Assembly (NCBI GenBank): GCA_964450755.1
Contig: CAYVDJ010000026.1
Location: 1 to 50,558, forward strand
Direction: 5' to 3'
Length of the DNA stretch: 50,558 nt
Source: JAADDG01 sp964450755
Lineage (GTDB): Bacteria; Campylobacterota; Campylobacteria; Campylobacterales; JAADDG01
Of this stretch, positions 16,600 to 25,567 are shown piece by piece; positions within the stretch are counted from its first letter, which is position 1, and every line of letters begins with the position of its first letter. The notes beneath the pieces are model-generated. The model was not told the DNA's origin, ran no database searches, and saw only the letters and a list, made by a program, of their open reading frames with translations. A program made the translations under genes and the position numbers.

Positions 16600-18857
16600 T
16601 GGAAACGATAAAATACGAAATAAACGGTAAAAAAATAATTGCCGATAAAAATGAAACGATACTTTCCGCAGCAAGAAGAGAGGGGATCTATATTCCTACA
16701 ATGTGCTATCTGACAAAAGTCAAACCGATAGCATCATGTAGGATGTGCGTTGTAGAAGTAGAAGGTGTGGACGGCTTTGTTTTGAGCTGTCAAGAAAGAG
16801 CGGTAGAGGGTGCCAAGATAAAAACTGATTCTTCCGCCCTGTTTAAATATCGACAAAACATCATGAAACTTTATGATGTCAATCACCCTTTGGAGTGTGG
16901 AGTATGCGATAAAAGCGGTGAGTGTGATCTTCAAAACAAAAATATAGAATTTCAAGTCTCTTCTCAAGAGTTCAGCGCAAAAGATCAAAGAAGAGAGATA
17001 AAAGATTGGAACTATATCCAATATGATCCGAGTCTTTGTATCATGTGTGAAAAATGTGTTCATACCTGTAACGAAGTTATAGGAGATGATGCGATTGAAG
17101 TAAGATACGGAGGTTACAAATCATCTATAATTCCTAAAAACTCTGATACTCTTGATTGTACTTTCTGCGGTGAGTGTATAGCGGTATGCCCGGTTGGGGC
17201 ATTGATCAGCAGGGATTTTAAATACAGCGCAAACGCCTGGGAATTAAGACAGGTGCCTTCAGCATGTGCGCATTGCAGCAGCGGTTGTTCTTTATATTAT
17301 GACATAAAACATGAAAGCAAAGACAATAACCAGGAAAAAATATACAGAGTCAAAAACAATTTTGAATTTACCACACTTTGCGGTGCGGGAAGATTTGGGT
17401 TTGATTTTGCAAATAATGCCAAAAAAGATGAAAAAGCTTTCAAAAAAGCCATAACAGCTTTTAAAGAGGCGGATACGATTAGATTTTCTTCCTATATTAC
17501 GAATGAAGAGGCTTTGATACTTCAAAAGCTAAAAGAGAAGTTCGGATACAAACTTGTCAATGATGATGCTTTTGCCTATCAAAACTTTTTGAAAAACTTT
17601 TCAAAAACAAGCGGAAGAAGTTTATACAAAGCTGATTTAAACAGAGTATCAAAGAGTGATTTTATTATGGTTTTGGGATCCGATGTGGCTTCTGACAATC
17701 CGATGGTAAGATATCATATAACAATTTCTTCCAAGAAATACTCAACAGAGGTTGTCTATCTTCATCCGATGGAAAATCCTCTTTTACAAAATGTCGTAAC
17801 ACAGTTTGTAAAATATGAGGTGGGTTCGGAAGAGGCGATTTTGGCGATGATAGCTGATAAAGTTGTGGATAAAGAGAAACTTCCAAAAGAGATAAAAGAG
17901 TTTTTTGATTCGTTGGATGAAGGGTATTTGAGTGCGGAGAGCAATTTTGGCGAAGAGGAGTTGGAAGAGATTGTTAGGAAAATGAGATTTAAAGAGAACT
18001 TTACTCTTGTTTTGGGAGAGGATCTCTATAACCATCCAAGAGCCGAAAATATCGCAAAAATTGCCGGTATTATAGAGGAGTACTCTTCATTTGAAATTCT
18101 TGTTATTCCTTCAAAAACAAATACTTTGGGTGTGTCTCTTATCTGTGAGCTTGATGAAAAAGCCGGAGATAAAACGATAGGTTATAACGCATACGGAGAT
18201 TTTATCCTAAGCTCTTTGGGAGACGGAGATCTTGATGTACCGGCTCTTAATCAGCAGGAGGGGACAATTACCAATATAGACAAAAGGGTGGTTCCTTTGA
18301 ATGTGGCTGTCTCATTTGAGGGATACTGTCTTAATGATTTGGCAAATGCGTTGGGTGTTTATAAAACCTATACGATAGATTATACCAACGAACTTCCAAA
18401 AGAGAAGGGATTTAGGGATATCCATTTTGATTTGTTGAAAAACAGAGTCGATCATGAAAAAGATGACAGGGGATATCGGATAGATATATCTGCTTCTAAT
18501 AAAGAGAATAAAATGGAAGAAGTTGCTGAAATAGAGAGTTATGACGGAACGGTTATCTACTTTGGCAATCCGGTTTTAGAATTTAGTCCTTTCACTTTTA
18601 AAGCCGGTGGCATAAAAGAGGAGCCATGTCTATGCGGATCTTCCCAATTCGCAATAGCGGCAAAGATCAAGGAAGGAGATATCGTGAATGTAAAAGTTGA
18701 GGGCAAAACTTTGCAAAGAATTTTTAAAATCGATCCTGATATGAAAGGAACGATAGCTCGTCTGGATACTTTTGATATAAGTTTATGCGATGATTTTATA
18801 TCACCGTCTTACAGGTACAGCAGAGCAAAAATAGAACAGGTGGATAAACATGAGTGA
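16596..18857 (+). CDS. nuoG: NADH-quinone oxidoreductase subunit G, first copy
   Basis: A 753-residue Fe-S subunit. The N-terminal [2Fe-2S] domain has Cys37, 48, 51, 65. The N5 site has His97 with Cys101, 104, 110. Two [4Fe-4S] sets follow (148/151/154/158 and 188/191/194/198, the latter in CGECIAVCPVGAL). The N7-type set is complete (Cys224, 227, 231, 262). The rest is a shortened molybdopterin-oxidoreductase-like domain without recognisable cofactor ligands. The start ATG 16596 overlaps the previous stop by four bases (ATGA); 16599 is an alternative. The second nuoG copy follows with an 8-base overlap. Both copies share a GxGDLDxPALNQQEGT stretch. Confidence 0.93.
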   Translation: MMETIKYEINGKKIIADKNETILSAARREGIYIPTMCYLTKVKPIASCRMCVVEVEGVDGFVLSCQERAVEGAKIKTDSSALFKYRQNIMKLYDVNHPLECGVCDKSGECDLQNKNIEFQVSSQEFSAKDQRREIKDWNYIQYDPSLCIMCEKCVHTCNEVIGDDAIEVRYGGYKSSIIPKNSDTLDCTFCGECIAVCPVGALISRDFKYSANAWELRQVPSACAHCSSGCSLYYDIKHESKDNNQEKIYRVKNNFEFTTLCGAGRFGFDFANNAKKDEKAFKKAITAFKEADTIRFSSYITNEEALILQKLKEKFGYKLVNDDAFAYQNFLKNFSKTSGRSLYKADLNRVSKSDFIMVLGSDVASDNPMVRYHITISSKKYSTEVVYLHPMENPLLQNVVTQFVKYEVGSEEAILAMIADKVVDKEKLPKEIKEFFDSLDEGYLSAESNFGEEELEEIVRKMRFKENFTLVLGEDLYNHPRAENIAKIAGIIEEYSSFEILVIPSKTNTLGVSLICELDEKAGDKTIGYNAYGDFILSSLGDGDLDVPALNQQEGTITNIDKRVVPLNVAVSFEGYCLNDLANALGVYKTYTIDYTNELPKEKGFRDIHFDLLKNRVDHEKDDRGYRIDISASNKENKMEEVAEIESYDGTVIYFGNPVLEFSPFTFKAGGIKEEPCLCGSSQFAIAAKIKEGDIVNVKVEGKTLQRIFKIDPDMKGTIARLDTFDISLCDDFISPSYRYSRAKIEQVDKHE

Positions 18858-21171
18858 CATTACAGTAACTATAAACGGCCAGGAATGTAAGGCTAAAGAG
18901 GGTGAATTTATCTTAAATATAGCGCGAAGAAACAATATCTTCATACCGGCTATCTGCTACCTGACAGGATGTTCTCCTACACTTGCCTGTAGGGTATGTT
19001 TGGTCGAAGCCGACGATAAGAGAGTCTATTCTTGCAATGCAAAAGCAAAAGACGGTATGAATATCATAACCGACAATGAAGAGATTGCAAAAGAGAGACG
19101 CGCAATAATGGAGGTTTATGATGTAAATCATCCTCTTCAATGCGGTGTCTGCGATCAAAGCGGTGAATGTGAACTTCAAAACTATACTCTTTATATGGGA
19201 GTGGATAAACAAAACTACGCTATAAAAGATACAAAAAGAGAGAGTAAAAACTGGGGTCTTATGCATTATGATCCGGGACTTTGTATCGTTTGTGAAAGAT
19301 GTGTTACAGTTTGTAAAGATATGATAGGAGATGCCGCTTTAAAAACTGTTCCAAGAGGCGGAGACAAACTTCCAAAAGAGTTAAAAGATCAGATGCCAAA
19401 AGACTCTTATGCAATGTGGAACAAACTTCAAAAATCTCTCATAGGACCGGTTTCAAAATCGGGTGAGCTGGAGTGTTCTGACTGTGGTGAGTGTATCTCG
19501 GTATGTCCTGTCGGAGCGCTTGTAAGCAGTGATTTTCAATATACTACAAATGCATGGGAGTTAAAAAGAGTACCGGCATCAAATCCTCACAGCAGTGATT
19601 GCTCTTTGATCTATTATGAGATGAAGCATAAAAGCGTAGATGACAATTCTCAAAAAATATACAGAGTAACAAATGATTTTCATTATGTCTCTTTAAACGG
19701 TGCTGCGAGGTTTGGATATGATTTTCAAAATGAGGTGGAGAAAAAAGATGAAGAGGCTTTCGGCAGAGCTGTTGATTTTATAAAAACAAAAGCCGATACA
19801 ATCGTTTTTAACAGTTTTATAACAAACGAAGAGGCTTTGATACTCCAAAAAATGAAAGAGAAACTGGGACTTAAGCTTGTCAATGAAGATGCAAAAGCCT
19901 ATCAGGATTTTTTAAACGAATTTGGAAAAGTAAGCGGCAAAAAACTTTACAGCGGTGATTTAAAGAAAATAAAAGAGAGCAATTTTATAGTTTCAATCGC
20001 AACGGCCGTCAGATATGACAGTCCAAATACCGGATATGCGATAAACAATGCCGTTACGATGAACAAAGGTGCCGGACTTTATTTCCATCCGGTAGGAGAT
20101 CCGATAGTTAACGGCTATGCAAAAAACATGATGACAATAGAGCATAAAACGGGTGCTGAAGAGTATGCTCTTTGTTTTGTTCTTTCTCAGTTTGGAGACA
20201 AAAAGAGTATGCCAAAAGAACTTACAGATATACTTGAGAGTGCAAAAACGGATGATTATCTAAATCTTCCTGAAAATTTTGAAGCAGCTTTTAAGAAGAT
20301 GTTGGCAAAAAAAGATACTTTTGCTTTGGTAATAGGTGAAGATGCCTATACTCACAAAAACAGTAAAAATATAGCAAGACTTGCCGGAGCTGTTGAGAGA
20401 TATACCGATTTTAGCGTTGTTGTTATTCCGTCTCAGACAAATACTCTTGGAGTGTCGTTAATCTGTGATTTGGATGAAGAGAGGGGTGAAAATATTCTCG
20501 GTTACAATGAAAAGGGAGATTTTACACTGAGTGCATTGGGTGAGGGCGATCTTGATATGCCGGCTCTCAATCAGCAGGAAGGTACTTTTACAAATATAGA
20601 CAAAAGAGTGGTACCGACAAATGCAGCGTTGGAATATAACGGCTATATTCTAAACGATATTGCAAATGCTTTAGGTATAACAAAAAAATATACGATAGAT
20701 TATACGAAAGAACTTCCACAGGAAAATGGATTTACTCCTTTGGAATTTGATCTTATGCCAAACTTTTTTGATAACGGAGGCAATGAACTAAGAGGATATC
20801 TGCTTGAAGAGAGAGAGGTACAAGAGGAGATAGAGTTTGACAAAATCTCTGATATCGAAGATTTTGAAGGTGATATCGTTTACAGATCAAATCCAATCAA
20901 TCAATTCAGCCCTTTTACAAACAAAGCTCATCAACTTCATGAAGAACCGTCTTTGTATGTTTCAGAGGATTTTCTAAATGAGAGAGAGTTGCAAGAGGGG
21001 CAAAAAGTATCGATTGAGGGAGAAAAAGGAGCAATAGAGTTAAAGGTGAAAGTAGATAAACAGATAAGCGGCAAGATTCCTTATCTTCCTACTTTTGACA
21101 AAAGTCTGGATCTATCGAAGATTTTTACTTCTAAATATAGATTTGCAAAAGTATCAATTAAAAAGGTGTAG
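18850..21171 (+). CDS. nuoG: NADH-quinone oxidoreductase subunit G, second copy lacking N7
   Basis: A 773-residue paralogue of the preceding gene. The [2Fe-2S] cysteines (37, 47, 50, 62), the His94/Cys98/101/107 site and two [4Fe-4S] sets are all kept. The N7 site is destroyed: Asn245 and Asn283 stand where the first and last cysteines should be, the second is replaced or deleted, and only Cys251 remains. An extra loop of roughly 20-25 residues separates the two [4Fe-4S] motifs. The start overlaps the first copy by eight bases behind an AGGTGG site. Both copies in one complex, or alternative versions of it, are equally possible from sequence. Confidence 0.9.
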   Translation: MSDITVTINGQECKAKEGEFILNIARRNNIFIPAICYLTGCSPTLACRVCLVEADDKRVYSCNAKAKDGMNIITDNEEIAKERRAIMEVYDVNHPLQCGVCDQSGECELQNYTLYMGVDKQNYAIKDTKRESKNWGLMHYDPGLCIVCERCVTVCKDMIGDAALKTVPRGGDKLPKELKDQMPKDSYAMWNKLQKSLIGPVSKSGELECSDCGECISVCPVGALVSSDFQYTTNAWELKRVPASNPHSSDCSLIYYEMKHKSVDDNSQKIYRVTNDFHYVSLNGAARFGYDFQNEVEKKDEEAFGRAVDFIKTKADTIVFNSFITNEEALILQKMKEKLGLKLVNEDAKAYQDFLNEFGKVSGKKLYSGDLKKIKESNFIVSIATAVRYDSPNTGYAINNAVTMNKGAGLYFHPVGDPIVNGYAKNMMTIEHKTGAEEYALCFVLSQFGDKKSMPKELTDILESAKTDDYLNLPENFEAAFKKMLAKKDTFALVIGEDAYTHKNSKNIARLAGAVERYTDFSVVVIPSQTNTLGVSLICDLDEERGENILGYNEKGDFTLSALGEGDLDMPALNQQEGTFTNIDKRVVPTNAALEYNGYILNDIANALGITKKYTIDYTKELPQENGFTPLEFDLMPNFFDNGGNELRGYLLEEREVQEEIEFDKISDIEDFEGDIVYRSNPINQFSPFTNKAHQLHEEPSLYVSEDFLNERELQEGQKVSIEGEKGAIELKVKVDKQISGKIPYLPTFDKSLDLSKIFTSKYRFAKVSIKKV

Positions 21172-21174
21172 AGC

Positions 21175-22170
21175 ATGTGTTCAACAACAAGTTTTATAAT
21201 CGAAACAGTGGTCAAGCTGGTAGTGATCCTGTTGGTTTTTTCAGCATTGGCGGGCTTTACGACATATATTGAAAGAAAGGTTCTGGCTTTTATGCAAAGA
21301 AGACTGGGACCTATGAATGTCGGCCCTTACGGAGTACTTCAGGTTTTGGCAGACGGTATCAAGCTCTTTTCAAAAGAGGATATCGTACCTCAAAATTCAA
21401 TAAAACCGATATTCAAAATTGCGCCGGTTATTGCTGCGGCAAGTGCGTTTACGGCGATGGCGGCTGTTCCGTTTTTGCCCGAATTTGAAATGTTCGGAAC
21501 CAAGATACAACCGATAGTTGCAGATATCAATGTAGGTGTTTTATATGTACTGGGCGTTATGGCTGTTGGTATGTATGCTCCTTTGCTTTCGGGTATGGCA
21601 TCTAACAACAAATGGTCTTTGCTTGGAGCTGCAAGAACAGTTATACAGTTTCTCTCTTTTGAGGTTGTAACGGGACTCTCTATAATAGCTCCTTTGATGA
21701 TGGTTGGATCTTTGTCTTTGATAGACATCAACAACTATCAGTCCGGTGGTATAGGAAACTGGCTTGTCTGGAGTCAGCCGATAGCATTTTTACTCTTTTT
21801 GTTTTCAGGATATGCCGAAACAAACAGAACGCCGTTTGATCTTTTGGAACATGAGGCGGAGATAGTTTCCGGTTATGCTACCGAATATTCGGGTATGAGA
21901 TGGGGTCTGTTTTTTATAGGCGAATATGCGAATATGTTTACGGTTGCCTTTTTGGTAAGTATCATTTTCTTGGGCGGTTTTAATCCTTTATGGATTATAC
22001 CCGGAGGCATCATGATACTTATTAAAGTATCGTTTTTCATATTCCTGTTTTTATGGGTAAGAGCAGCTTGGCCTCATGTAAGACCTGATCAGTTAATGTG
22101 GCTGTTTTGGAAAGTATTGATGCCTATTGCCGTAGTTAATATATTAATTACCGGCATAGTGATGATGTAG
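21175..22170 (+). CDS. nuoH: NADH-quinone oxidoreductase subunit H
   Basis: A 331-residue membrane subunit with about eight helices that joins the membrane arm to the quinone site. Hallmarks: ERKVLAFMQRRLGPMNVGPYG at the first cytoplasmic loop, LADGIKLFSKED, and the loop ETNRTPFDLLEHEAEIVSGYATEYSGMRWG segment (acidic quinone-cavity residues). It starts at ATG 21175 three bases after the second nuoG, with AAAGGTG upstream. nuoI follows after GGAGGGG. Confidence 0.97.
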   Translation: MCSTTSFIIETVVKLVVILLVFSALAGFTTYIERKVLAFMQRRLGPMNVGPYGVLQVLADGIKLFSKEDIVPQNSIKPIFKIAPVIAAASAFTAMAAVPFLPEFEMFGTKIQPIVADINVGVLYVLGVMAVGMYAPLLSGMASNNKWSLLGAARTVIQFLSFEVVTGLSIIAPLMMVGSLSLIDINNYQSGGIGNWLVWSQPIAFLLFLFSGYAETNRTPFDLLEHEAEIVSGYATEYSGMRWGLFFIGEYANMFTVAFLVSIIFLGGFNPLWIIPGGIMILIKVSFFIFLFLWVRAAWPHVRPDQLMWLFWKVLMPIAVVNILITGIVMM

Positions 22171-22179
22171 GAGGGGCAG

Positions 22180-22794
22180 ATGGATTTAAAAAATTATAAC
22201 AATCGGGATATTTCTAACGATTACAGATATGTAAAAGTAGAGCCAATCCCGCATTCACCATGGGATAAATTTAAAAGAGTTGTAAAAAGAACTTTCAACT
22301 GTGAACTGTTTGTAGGTCTTTGGATAGTTTTCAGAGAGATGATAAAGTTCAATATTCATACTGTGCAATATCCGCTGGAAAAACTTCCGATAGCTCCAAG
22401 ATACAGAGCTATTCACAAGCTTTTGAGACTTTTTGAAAGCGGGAATGAAAGATGTATCGGATGCGGTTTATGCGAAAAGATATGTATCGCAAACTGTATC
22501 AGAATCGATACCAAGATAGATGAAAACAGTAGAAAAGAGGTAACGGAGTATTCGATAAATTTCGGAAGATGTATTTTCTGCGGATACTGTGCGGAGGTTT
22601 GTCCTGAACTTGCTATCGTTCATGGAAGCGATTATGAGAATGCAAGTGAGCAAAGAGCCCATTTTGGATTGAGAGAGGATATGCTAACGCCTATCGATAT
22701 CTTTAAAGCGGGTAAACAACAAGAATTTCCGGGCTTTGGTGCACTTAGCAATAATGCCGATGAAACCGTGAAAAAAACACCTTTGGCGTATTAG
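22180..22794 (+). CDS. nuoI: NADH-quinone oxidoreductase subunit I
   Basis: A 204-residue ferredoxin-like subunit carrying clusters N6a and N6b: Cys92/95/98/102 (CIGCGLCEKIC) and Cys131/134/137/141 (CIFCGYCAEVCP). The proline usually following the last cysteine of the first set is Ile here. The N-terminal 60 residues include the amphipathic membrane-contact part. It has an excellent ribosome site (GGAGGGG). NuoI relays electrons from the NuoG chain to N2 in NuoB, so its intactness supports a working Fe-S wire even though the NADH module is altered. Confidence 0.96.
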   Translation: MDLKNYNNRDISNDYRYVKVEPIPHSPWDKFKRVVKRTFNCELFVGLWIVFREMIKFNIHTVQYPLEKLPIAPRYRAIHKLLRLFESGNERCIGCGLCEKICIANCIRIDTKIDENSRKEVTEYSINFGRCIFCGYCAEVCPELAIVHGSDYENASEQRAHFGLREDMLTPIDIFKAGKQQEFPGFGALSNNADETVKKTPLAY

Positions 22795-22800
22795 GGGTAT

Positions 22801-23379
22801 ATGATGTTTGAAGCGATAGCCTTTTATCTGTTTGCAATTTTGACAATTGCAATGTTTTTAATAGTAGTTTTGAGTAAAAATGCTCTCTATTCGATGAGTG
22901 CATTGGGAGGCGGTATGATCTTTATAGCGGCGTTTTTCTTTATGTTAAATGCCGATTTTATGGGAGTAGTTCAGATCATAGTTTACGGAGGTGCGGTGAT
23001 GGCTCTGTATGCATTTGGTATGATGTTTTTTGATACGACAAAAGATGTAAAAGAGAATATCGACAGTACGAAGATGATTTTGACTCTTTCTATTCTGTCG
23101 GTAATTCTTTTGGTGGTTATCATGGGTGCTCCGTTTGTATCAACGCATATAGAAGCGCTCTATCCGACAATGCCGGGTGTATCAAATCCCCAAATGGTCG
23201 GATATGTTCTGTTTACAAAATATCTCATCCCTTTTGAAGTGGCGGCTGTACTTCTTTTGGTTGCCATGATAGCGGGTATAATTCTTGTCAGCAAAAGGAT
23301 GGATGAGAGTATAACTTTAAATCATGAATATGATAAAAAAATAGAAGCTGAAGAGTTTGATTTAAAGGATGCAAAATGA
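22801..23379 (+). CDS. nuoJ: NADH-quinone oxidoreductase subunit J
   Basis: A 192-residue membrane subunit with five helices. The third contains the conserved VQIIVYGGAVMALYAFGMMF stretch, with the pi-bulge helix implicated in coupling. It starts at the first of two tandem ATGs (22801), and its last four bases overlap the nuoK start. Confidence 0.95.
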   Translation: MMFEAIAFYLFAILTIAMFLIVVLSKNALYSMSALGGGMIFIAAFFFMLNADFMGVVQIIVYGGAVMALYAFGMMFFDTTKDVKENIDSTKMILTLSILSVILLVVIMGAPFVSTHIEALYPTMPGVSNPQMVGYVLFTKYLIPFEVAAVLLLVAMIAGIILVSKRMDESITLNHEYDKKIEAEEFDLKDAK

Positions 23380-23678
23380 TAACCCTAACACACTATCTTG
23401 TATTATCGGGGATTTTATTTGCGATAGGGATGCTCGGAGTTATTAGAAGAAAAAATCTTCTGATGCTTTTTTTCTCTACGGAAATTATGCTAAATGCTGC
23501 AAATTTGGGTTTTGTGGCAGTTTCAAATTATATAGGTGATTTAAGCGGACAGATGTTTGCTTTTTTCATTATTGCCGTTGCTGCCAGTGAAGTGGCGGTT
23601 GGTTTAGGGTTGCTGGTTATATGGTACAAAAGAAAACAGACCATCGATCTTGATTCGTTGCAGTCAATGAAAGGGTAG
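23376..23678 (+). CDS. nuoK: NADH-quinone oxidoreductase subunit K
   Basis: A 100-residue three-helix subunit homologous to MrpC. The conserved membrane glutamates are in STEIMLNAANLGFV and AASEVAVGLGLLV, part of the central proton axis. It overlaps nuoJ by four bases (ATGA) and is followed by nuoL after three bases. Confidence 0.96.
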   Translation: MITLTHYLVLSGILFAIGMLGVIRRKNLLMLFFSTEIMLNAANLGFVAVSNYIGDLSGQMFAFFIIAVAASEVAVGLGLLVIWYKRKQTIDLDSLQSMKG

Positions 23679-23681
23679 AAT

Positions 23682-25556
23682 ATGGAAAAATATGTATATA
23701 TAACTCTTTTTGCACCTCTTGTAGGCTCACTTTTTGCGGCGGCCTTTGGTGAGAAAAAGAAAAATCTTATAACCGGTATTGTTACATCCGCACTGCTGTT
23801 TGTTTCACTTTTTAGTTCCCTTATTCTTCTAAATCATGTGGACGGGGAACATATAGTTCATGTTAAGATGATGGATTGGATAAGCGCCGGAAATTTTGAT
23901 ATTGATTTTGGTTTTATAGCCGATCAGGTATCGGTTATTATGATGGTTACGGTTACGACCGTTTCGGCTATGGTTCATGTTTACTCCATCGGATATATGG
24001 ATCATGATAAAGGTTTTAACAGATTTTTCTCATATCTTTCGGCATTTGTGTTCTCAATGCTTATTTTGGTAATGAGTGATAACTTTTTGGGTCTGTTTAT
24101 CGGATGGGAAGGTGTCGGTCTTTGTTCATGGCTTTTGATTGGTTTTTGGTATCACAAAAAAGATCTTCCAAGAGAGATTTATCCTGCCATCAGTCCTTCA
24201 TGGGCGGCAAACGAAGCATTTATCATGAACAGGATCGCCGATCTTGGAATGTTAATCGGACTTTTCCTTATCTACTGGAATGTAGGATCTTTAAATTATG
24301 ATGTTGTATTTGAGAAAATTCCACATGTTGATCTCTCTATCGTATCTTTGATAGGAATCTTTTTGTTTATAGGTGCCATGGGTAAATCGGCACAGTTTCC
24401 TCTTCATACATGGCTTGCAGACGCGATGGAGGGTCCAACTCCCGTTTCGGCTCTGATTCATGCCGCTACAATGGTTACTGCGGGTGTATATCTTGTTATC
24501 AGAGCAAACGATGTTTTCTCTCTGGTTCCGGGAGTCGGGATGTTTGTAGCAAGTCTTGGTGCTTTTGTTGCCGTTTTTGCAGCTACAATGGCACTTGTCA
24601 ATAACGACTTGAAAAAGATTATCGCATACTCTACACTTTCACAGCTTGGATATATGTTTGTTGCGGCAGGTCTTGGAGCATACTGGGTAGCGCTTTTTCA
24701 TCTGATGACTCATGCATTCTTTAAATCACTGCTCTTTTTGGGTGCAGGTAATGTAATGCATGCAATGGATGACGAACTGAATATCAAGAAGATGGGCGGT
24801 CTTTTTGAAACGATGAAATGGACTGCAATCCTAATGACAATCGCATCACTTGCACTTGCCGGTATTTATCCGTTTGCGGGATTTTTCTCCAAAGACAAGA
24901 TTTTGGAAGTTGCATTTAGCGAACATACCTATATTTTATGGTTCATGTTGTGGATAGGTGCGGGTTTGACTGCATTTTACAGTTTCAGACTTGTTATGCT
25001 TGTATTTTTCGGTAAAAAAGAGTATAAAAGATTTGGTTTTCATCCTCATGAAGTTTATGCATTTGTATTGTGGTCAATGGCACCGCTTGGTGTATTGGCC
25101 GTAATCTCAGGTTTCTTTGAACACTCTTTTATGCATTATGTGACTGAACTCTTACCTGCGTATGAAACGCATATAGAGCCTCATTTTATAGAATATGTTC
25201 TGATTGCCATTACTACGGTTATAGCATTGAGCGGTATTTTATTTGCGGTTTACAAATACAACAAGGGTGGCTTTTCAAAGAAATGGGAAGATACATGGAT
25301 ATATAAACTGCTAATCAATCAGTACTATATTCCGCAAATTTATGACACTGTTATCTGTAAACCGTATGCAGAACTTTCTGATATAGCATGGAAGAAGATA
25401 GATCTTAAAATTGTGGATGCTACCGTTGATTTTATAGGTAACTTCCTGTATGTTTCAGGTGATAAAGCAAGAGCGATGCAAAGCGGTAATCTTTCAAAAA
25501 TGTTACGCTGGATGGCAATCGGTTTGATTGTTCTATTGATAGCAGCAATCATATAA
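23682..25556 (+). CDS. nuoL: NADH-quinone oxidoreductase subunit L
   Basis: A 624-residue antiporter-like subunit at the tip of the membrane arm. It has some 14 core helices, with FIGWEGVGLCSWLLIGFWY (key Glu), FPLHTWLADAMEGPTPVSALIHAATMVTAGVYL and a later Lys/His helix. The C-terminal 130 residues carry the long lateral helix and last transmembrane anchor. It pumps protons when quinone is reduced. Full length. Confidence 0.97.
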   Translation: MEKYVYITLFAPLVGSLFAAAFGEKKKNLITGIVTSALLFVSLFSSLILLNHVDGEHIVHVKMMDWISAGNFDIDFGFIADQVSVIMMVTVTTVSAMVHVYSIGYMDHDKGFNRFFSYLSAFVFSMLILVMSDNFLGLFIGWEGVGLCSWLLIGFWYHKKDLPREIYPAISPSWAANEAFIMNRIADLGMLIGLFLIYWNVGSLNYDVVFEKIPHVDLSIVSLIGIFLFIGAMGKSAQFPLHTWLADAMEGPTPVSALIHAATMVTAGVYLVIRANDVFSLVPGVGMFVASLGAFVAVFAATMALVNNDLKKIIAYSTLSQLGYMFVAAGLGAYWVALFHLMTHAFFKSLLFLGAGNVMHAMDDELNIKKMGGLFETMKWTAILMTIASLALAGIYPFAGFFSKDKILEVAFSEHTYILWFMLWIGAGLTAFYSFRLVMLVFFGKKEYKRFGFHPHEVYAFVLWSMAPLGVLAVISGFFEHSFMHYVTELLPAYETHIEPHFIEYVLIAITTVIALSGILFAVYKYNKGGFSKKWEDTWIYKLLINQYYIPQIYDTVICKPYAELSDIAWKKIDLKIVDATVDFIGNFLYVSGDKARAMQSGNLSKMLRWMAIGLIVLLIAAII

Positions 25557-25567
25557 GGAGCTGGTAG

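Noticed and set aside
16596..21171. Assembly artefact producing two nuoG copies
   Set aside because: The copies differ throughout, including a loop insertion and different Fe-S ligands, so they are true paralogues.
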